The notes under the pieces are model-generated. The model ran no database searches. It saw nothing but the letters and a program-made list of their open reading frames with translations, and had not been told where the DNA came from. From JAICWP01 sp035935775 (GTDB lineage: Bacteria; Acidobacteriota; Terriglobia; Terriglobales; Acidobacteriaceae): a DNA stretch of 16,711 nucleotides. A program made the position numbers and the translations under genes. This document shows positions 12,951 to 16,711 of the stretch, piece by piece. The first letter of the stretch is position 1; the number at the start of each line of letters is the position of its first letter. Where the stretch lies: NCBI GenBank assembly GCA_035935775.1, contig DASYWT010000178.1, positions 1 through 16,711 of the forward strand, given 5' to 3'.

Positions 12951-14654
12951 TTACGGCAGCTGATTCAGGTAGCAGGACCCATTCGTCGGCTGCGCCGGAG
13001 GCTTCGGCGGGGTGGCCCAGGGTTTGTTGGTGAAATCGAAGAACTCGGTCATGTCCATCTGCGCCGCATCTCTGGCGTTCAAACTGGGCAGATTGAAGCG
13101 TGTTTCAATGAACTTCAGCAGCGCGGTGTAATCCGCCACCGTGTGGGAGACGTAGTGCTTCTTGGCAAACGGCGAAATCACGATCAAGGGAACGCGATAA
13201 CCCGTAAGTGTGAAGTTGCAGGTATAACCACCGGCGCCGTTGCCGGCAGCGCAGATATCAGGGCTGGGGCCAGTGACCAGATCGCTGGGCGGGATGCCGT
13301 CCGGATTCACCGCCGGCTGGGGCGCAACGTGATCGTAGAACCCGCCCCCCTCGTCGAAGGAAAGAAAGAAAACCGAATCCTTCCACGATGAGCTGCTCAT
13401 CAGGGCATTAATCAGCGAAGCAGCATAATTGCTGCCCGTCTGCACATTGGGAATAAATTGCGCCTGCAAATCGTCGTCGGCGGGATGCTCGTCGAGCAAT
13501 GATTCCGAGGCCGGCTCGATAAATGCCACCTGGGGCAAGGTCCCATTCTGCACATCACTGAAGTATTGGGAAATGGGAGCATAATTCTGCGGAAAATTCT
13601 GCAGGATGGTGGCGCCGTAGGTGAACTGATTCATGTAACTCTGGGCAAAAAGGCAACTGGGCTTGGAGCAGCCGTTGGCGTCGGGATGCACGTAGATCTT
13701 CCAGGAAATGCCATTGTTCTGCAGAAGCTGGAAGATGGTCTGGTCAGAAAGCAGCGGACTGGTGGGAGTAAGCGGATACACGTGCCCATGGGACGTTGCG
13801 GCATACAGGTACATGCGGTTGGGCTGGGTGCGGGTCATGGCCGGCGAGAACCAGCGGTCGGAAGTTCCGAAATTGGAAGCCATGAAGTAGTAATAGGGCA
13901 GCTCGCGGTCCGTGTAATAGCCCATGACGCGGATGCCCTTGCTGTCTATGTAAGGCAGGCCGGTTGTCGGACTCTTTTCGCTCGCGGCAGAACGGACAAA
14001 GCCGTCCAGCAACGGGGTGCTGGAGGTGGGGTCTTCGTGGTTCCAGTCGGCATGGCTCTCGTTCCATGATGGGCTGGGATTCTCTACACAAGTCGTGGTC
14101 AGATGAAAAGCGCTGACCGGGGTGCCAGGAGTGGTGCTGGGGTTGGAGGCATCCGCGGGCTCGCCGTCGAAAGGCTCTGCCGAGTAGCCGTTGGCCGCCC
14201 AATAATCCGCCAGATGGCCAAAGTAATGGTCGAAGGAGCGGTTCTCCTGCAGCAGGATGATGACGTGGTTGAGAACACTGACGTCGGCTTGATGAAAGCT
14301 TGCTGTCACCGTCTGGTTGCTGCTCAAGGTGACAGTACAGGTGGAGCTGCTGCCCGTGCAGGCTCCGCTCCAGCTGTCGAGGGACGAATTGCTGCCGGGT
14401 GTGGCCGTGAGAGTGACCTTCGTGCCCTGGTTGAAGGTCGCTTGGCAGGTAGTGGGGCAATTAATACCTTTGGGCTTGCTGGTCACCGTCCCGGATCCAG
14501 CGCCCGACATCTTGATGGTCAGGTTTTCCGCCAGCGGAGGGGGCGGTGGAGGAGTGCCGCCGTTACCGCCGCTGCTGTTCCCTCGAGCTCCCTGGCAATC
14601 GGTGAAAACAACGAGAAGGAGGAACAAAAGGCAGCAACACCCCAGTTTGTGCAT
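12951..14654 (-). CDS. Secreted phosphoesterase (phospholipase C / acid phosphatase family) with InlB B-repeat domain
   Basis: This 567-residue exported protein begins with a hydrophobic signal (CCCLLFLLLVVFT, about 6-18) and a cysteine at 20 whose surroundings (FTDC) are a poor lipobox. Residues 30-40 form a G/P linker. Residues about 44-120 are a divergent InlB B-repeat domain (GSGTVTSKPKGINC, WSGACTGSSSTCTVTL). The rest is the phosphoesterase domain shared by non-haemolytic phospholipase C and AcpA-type acid phosphatases: HVIILLQENRSFDHYFG (130-146), FIEPASESLLDEHP (378-391), FFLSFDEGGGFYDH (429-442) and YRVPLIVISPFAKK (486-499). E137, N138, D388, H390, D434, E435, D441 and H442 are probable metal/catalytic residues. 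It likely scavenges phosphate from lipids or esters outside the cytoplasm. I chose ATG 14652-14654 because AGGAG lies 4 bases upstream; an ATG 8 codons earlier has no ribosome site. Confidence 0.9.
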   Translation of the reverse strand: MHKLGCCCLLFLLLVVFTDCQGARGNSSGGNGGTPPPPPPLAENLTIKMSGAGSGTVTSKPKGINCPTTCQATFNQGTKVTLTATPGSNSSLDSWSGACTGSSSTCTVTLSSNQTVTASFHQADVSVLNHVIILLQENRSFDHYFGHLADYWAANGYSAEPFDGEPADASNPSTTPGTPVSAFHLTTTCVENPSPSWNESHADWNHEDPTSSTPLLDGFVRSAASEKSPTTGLPYIDSKGIRVMGYYTDRELPYYYFMASNFGTSDRWFSPAMTRTQPNRMYLYAATSHGHVYPLTPTSPLLSDQTIFQLLQNNGISWKIYVHPDANGCSKPSCLFAQSYMNQFTYGATILQNFPQNYAPISQYFSDVQNGTLPQVAFIEPASESLLDEHPADDDLQAQFIPNVQTGSNYAASLINALMSSSSWKDSVFFLSFDEGGGFYDHVAPQPAVNPDGIPPSDLVTGPSPDICAAGNGAGGYTCNFTLTGYRVPLIVISPFAKKHYVSHTVADYTALLKFIETRFNLPSLNARDAAQMDMTEFFDFTNKPWATPPKPPAQPTNGSCYLNQLP

Positions 14655-14776
14655 TGAGCTCCTGACGCGGCCAGCCATTTTGAGATGAGGCGCCCGGAGC
14701 TGCTGGTTGGCCGCGTATCTCAGCCAAGAACGGCGAACACCGCCGGCTTGTATTAAGTAATCACCCCTAGCAATAT

Positions 14777-14794
14777 TGCCGATGCTCGTCGGCA
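14777..14794. promoter_or_regulatory. Small inverted repeat upstream of exported-protein gene
   Basis: TGCCGA (14777-14782) and TCGGCA (14789-14794) form a perfect 6-bp inverted repeat with a 6-base spacer, 28 bases before the ATG at 14823. A TACACT hexamer lies at 14805-14810 but has no well-placed -35. It may be an operator or leader hairpin. Confidence 0.2.
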
Positions 14795-14822
14795 GCCACT
14801 CTGCTACACTCCACGCAAAAGC

Positions 14823-15248
14823 ATGCGTAAAATCTGTTTTCTGCTTTGCCTCCTCACGGGGGCTCTGTGTGCTGCTCAGCAGCTACCGCGGCCCTCCACA
14901 GTGTCGGGTTCGCTGCTGGAGTCGGCCCCGCTCCCGGAGCATCACTTCTTCGACCGCACAAACCTCGCCCTGCATGGCTGGAACTTGGCGGCAGAAACTT
15001 ATGACGCCATCACTACCCGGCGCACGCTTGATGGCCGGCCGATCCACGAACTGAATCCCTTCGGCGCTTTGTTTGTAAACCATGGCTGGGGAGGACAAGC
15101 GGTATTCAGCTACGGCTTCGGCGTGGGCGGGCCGCTGCTCGCCAGTTATCTTCTCCATCGCACCGGTCACCACAAGATGGAGCGGTGGGTAACGGCCGTC
15201 AACGCTCTTGGCTCGACCACCGCGGGCAGCTGGAATCTGGCCCACTAG
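14823..15248 (+). CDS. Small exported hypothetical protein
   Basis: This 141-residue product has a signal peptide, MRKICFLLCLLTGALCAAQQ, with cleavage near residue 18. The mature part contains HHFFDRTNLALHGWNLAAETYDAITTRRTLDGR and a glycine-rich hydrophobic stretch, GWGGQAVFSYGFGVGGPLLASYLLH (about 88-112), that could be a membrane helix. It ends in HRTGHHKMERWVTAVNALGSTTAGSWNLAH. The histidine-rich, F-D-R-x-N and E-T-Y-D-A pattern recalls uncharacterised small acidobacterial envelope proteins, but I cannot name a family. No ribosome site is obvious before the ATG. It is divergent from the phosphoesterase gene, with 168 bases between. Confidence 0.7.
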   Translation: MRKICFLLCLLTGALCAAQQLPRPSTVSGSLLESAPLPEHHFFDRTNLALHGWNLAAETYDAITTRRTLDGRPIHELNPFGALFVNHGWGGQAVFSYGFGVGGPLLASYLLHRTGHHKMERWVTAVNALGSTTAGSWNLAH

Positions 15249-15299
15249 CACTTCTCGCGCCGCCCGTGAAGCTTTGGACAAATATGAGATGGGGCGTCA

Positions 15300-15779
15300 T
15301 CAGGCAGCCATGGATCTGTGCCGGGGCATGGCTTGGACGAAGCGTGCCAGGTCCAGCCACAGCATTTGCCCGCTGAAAGGGTCGGCGCACAGGCGTTCGA
15401 TGGTGCGCACTAGTTCGAGCTCCGATTCGCGGGGCAGAGTTGTGCGGTGCAGTCCCTGGCCGGAGAACAGCATCACCTTGCAGTCGGGCAACTGGCGGCG
15501 AAGACGCAGGGCATCCTCCATCTCTGACATGCCGCCCACGGCCAGGTCGCTCACAATCAGAGCCGGCTGCGCGCGACGCGCACGCTCCGGCAGCGCGCTC
15601 CGCTCCACCAGTTCGATATTTAAGCGATAGCGGCGGAGAATCCTCGCCATCTCGACCGCCATGCGACTGCCGCGGACGATCAGGATTCTGGCGCCCGGCC
15701 CCTGGTGGAGGCCGAAGCGGCGGCGCACTCTTTCTCCAATCTGGTCCAACATCTGGCTTGCTGCCGCCATGTATCGCAT
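15300..15779 (-). CDS. Degenerate response-regulator receiver-like protein
   Basis: This 159-residue protein has a receiver-type fold pattern: RILIVRGSRMAVEMARILRRY (31-51) for strand 1 and helix 1, ALIVSDLAVGGM (73-84) with D78 at the phospho-acceptor place, and CKVMLFSGQ (100-108) for strand 4. The acidic pair expected after strand 1 is replaced by VRGSR, and no lysine is seen at the strand-5 position. Phosphorylation is therefore doubtful and the protein may be a pseudo-receiver. No output domain follows. I chose ATG 15777-15779 with AAGG 6 bases upstream; the frame runs back to TTG 15836 without a ribosome site. No kinase gene is adjacent. Confidence 0.7.
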   Translation of the reverse strand: MRYMAAASQMLDQIGERVRRRFGLHQGPGARILIVRGSRMAVEMARILRRYRLNIELVERSALPERARRAQPALIVSDLAVGGMSEMEDALRLRRQLPDCKVMLFSGQGLHRTTLPRESELELVRTIERLCADPFSGQMLWLDLARFVQAMPRHRSMAA

Positions 15780-16100
15780 GCTTGACCTTGATTCTGGCGG
15801 TGGCAGCGGACCGTTACGCCCCGCTGAAACCTGCAACCCGCCACCTCTGCCTGGGGAGATTGCCCTTAATTAAACCGATGTTCTGCTGCCAGCGGCAGGA
15901 TGCCTGCCAGCATGGGGAAAAGTCACTGATAAAAATCGCGCCACGATCTATTTGACAGGGTGGTTCCTTGTGCCCTGCCCGGCTTTTGCACCGGCGGCGG
16001 CTGCCGGCCGCTTCGCTCTCCTTTGTGGCATCATGTTGGTAACCCGCCTTCGTGGTTGCAAAGGAAATACGCTTGGCCTTGGCCGCGAAGGGAATTCCAA
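15780..16100. other. Divergent intergenic region before the P450 gene
   Basis: These 321 bases contain no gene I can support. They hold overlapping hairpins CTGCC-AGC-GGCAG (15886-15898) and GGCAGG-ATG-CCTGCC (15894-15908), an 8-base TTAATTAA palindrome (15866-15873), and a GC-rich stretch near 15990-16010 with local self-complementarity. A perfect TTGACA (15952-15957) lacks a -10 at normal distance. Confidence 0.5.
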
Positions 16101-16711
16101 ATGAGTGCCAGCCTGCAACAACTTGTTTCCGTGCGCCGCGGTTATTCCTATCCTCCCGGCCCCAAGCACGGCTTGCTATGGATGGCGAGACGCCGTTTTC
16201 GGCCGCCCGACCCGATCATGCTCTTCCAGCAACTGGCGCGGGAATACGGCGACGTGGTGCATCACCACCTGGGACGCCAGCACATTCTTTTCCTCAATGA
16301 CCCCGCGCTCATCGCCGAGGTGCTGATCAACCAGAACGATAATTTTGAAAAGGAGCGGACGGTGCGCCGCTCCGAGTTGCTGCTCGGCAAAGGCATGATC
16401 ACCGCCGAGGGTGCGGCCCACCGCCGCCAGCGCCAGGCCGCAGCGCCCGCGTTCCATCGGCAGCGGATTCGCGCCTACGCGCAAACCATGGTGGAGAATG
16501 CCGAGCGCGCCCGCGAGCAATGGCAGGACGGCGCGCTGATAGACGTTTCGCTGGCCATGATGGAGATGGGACTGGCCATCGTGGCCCAGACTCTGTTCGG
16601 CACCGCTCTGGGCGACGAAGCCCGCCAGTTGGCCGCGGCCATCAACACCATCATGGGCATGTACAACTACATGATCGTGATGCCGGCCGCGGAAACGCTG
16701 GTTCATCTGCC
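16101..16711 (+). CDS. Cytochrome P450, N-terminal part (cut by window edge)
   Basis: The frame is open from ATG 16101 to the edge, giving 203 residues of a heme-thiolate monooxygenase. The N-terminus has the proline-rich YPPGPKHG (17-24) followed by FQQLAREYGDVVHHHLGRQHILFLNDPALIAEVL, the usual beta-1 region. The C-helix region ITAEGAAHRRQRQAAAPAFHRQRI carries the (H/W)xxxR-type heme-propionate contact. The I-helix, ExxR and cysteine loop lie beyond the window. AGGGA (16089-16093) sits 7 bases before the ATG. There is no membrane anchor, as expected for bacterial P450s. The substrate cannot be inferred. The pattern resembles the CYP102/CYP110-like branch more than class I camphor types, but this is a weak impression. 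Confidence 0.9.
   Translation, partial: MSASLQQLVSVRRGYSYPPGPKHGLLWMARRRFRPPDPIMLFQQLAREYGDVVHHHLGRQHILFLNDPALIAEVLINQNDNFEKERTVRRSELLLGKGMITAEGAAHRRQRQAAAPAFHRQRIRAYAQTMVENAERAREQWQDGALIDVSLAMMEMGLAIVAQTLFGTALGDEARQLAAAINTIMGMYNYMIVMPAAETLVHL

Noticed and set aside
15952..15957. Perfect TTGACA as a -35 box for the P450 gene
   Set aside because: No acceptable -10 occurs 16-18 bases downstream (the position reads CTGCCC), and it is about 145 bases from the ATG.
1..16711. CRISPR array, intact transposase, integrase, phage or defence genes
   Set aside because: I found no regularly spaced repeats and no DDE, serine or tyrosine recombinase motifs in any plausible coding frame.

Overview
The window looks like a chromosomal segment of an Acidobacteriota-type (Terriglobia-like) bacterium. 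This is judged from G+C-rich coding sequence, a secreted protein joining a carboxypeptidase-regulatory-like domain to TPRs, an exported phosphoesterase with a divergent InlB B-repeat, a receiver-like protein with the LFSGQ motif, and a large glycine-rich secreted protein with a VPYALKAADAETLGG segment. The taxonomic call is inference; no rRNA is present.

Region 1 (1-4885) is carbohydrate metabolism. An IolB-type 5-deoxy-glucuronate isomerase (+) converges on a kdgK-eda operon (-), and the two stop codons sit in the two arms of one hairpin. Divergent from kdgK are an ExuT-like MFS sugar-acid transporter and an SDR dehydrogenase (+). Kinase plus aldolase give the route KDG -> KDPG -> pyruvate + glyceraldehyde-3-phosphate. 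The transporter and the SDR (KduD-like or gluconate-5-dehydrogenase-like) would supply KDG from sugar acids.

Region 2 (about 4916-8071) is accessory-looking. It begins with a degenerate tRNA whose antisense strand encodes the last 20 residues of a 624-residue secreted glycine-rich protein. A roughly 690-base gene-poor stretch follows, with hairpins and repeated ATGACAGTTG/GACAGTTGTCCC words. Next come two tiny candidate genes (a CxxC/CxxH knuckle and a membrane peptide), and the region ends at an intact tRNA-Leu(UAA).

Region 3 (8174-12777) holds a small conserved-looking hypothetical protein, an exported TPR protein, aroA (EPSP synthase), a membrane-anchored protein with a ParB-like EGNHR motif, and an 83-residue protein with a consensus Shine-Dalgarno sequence. 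Region 4 (12951-16711) holds a secreted phosphoesterase/phospholipase C, a small exported protein, a degenerate receiver-domain protein, and the N-terminal part of a cytochrome P450 cut by the window edge.

I see no CRISPR array, intact insertion sequence, phage module or obvious defence cassette. The least explained parts are the tRNA remnant with its antisense C-terminus, the repeat-rich stretch at 6802-7489, the two tiny genes after it, and the EGNHR membrane protein.
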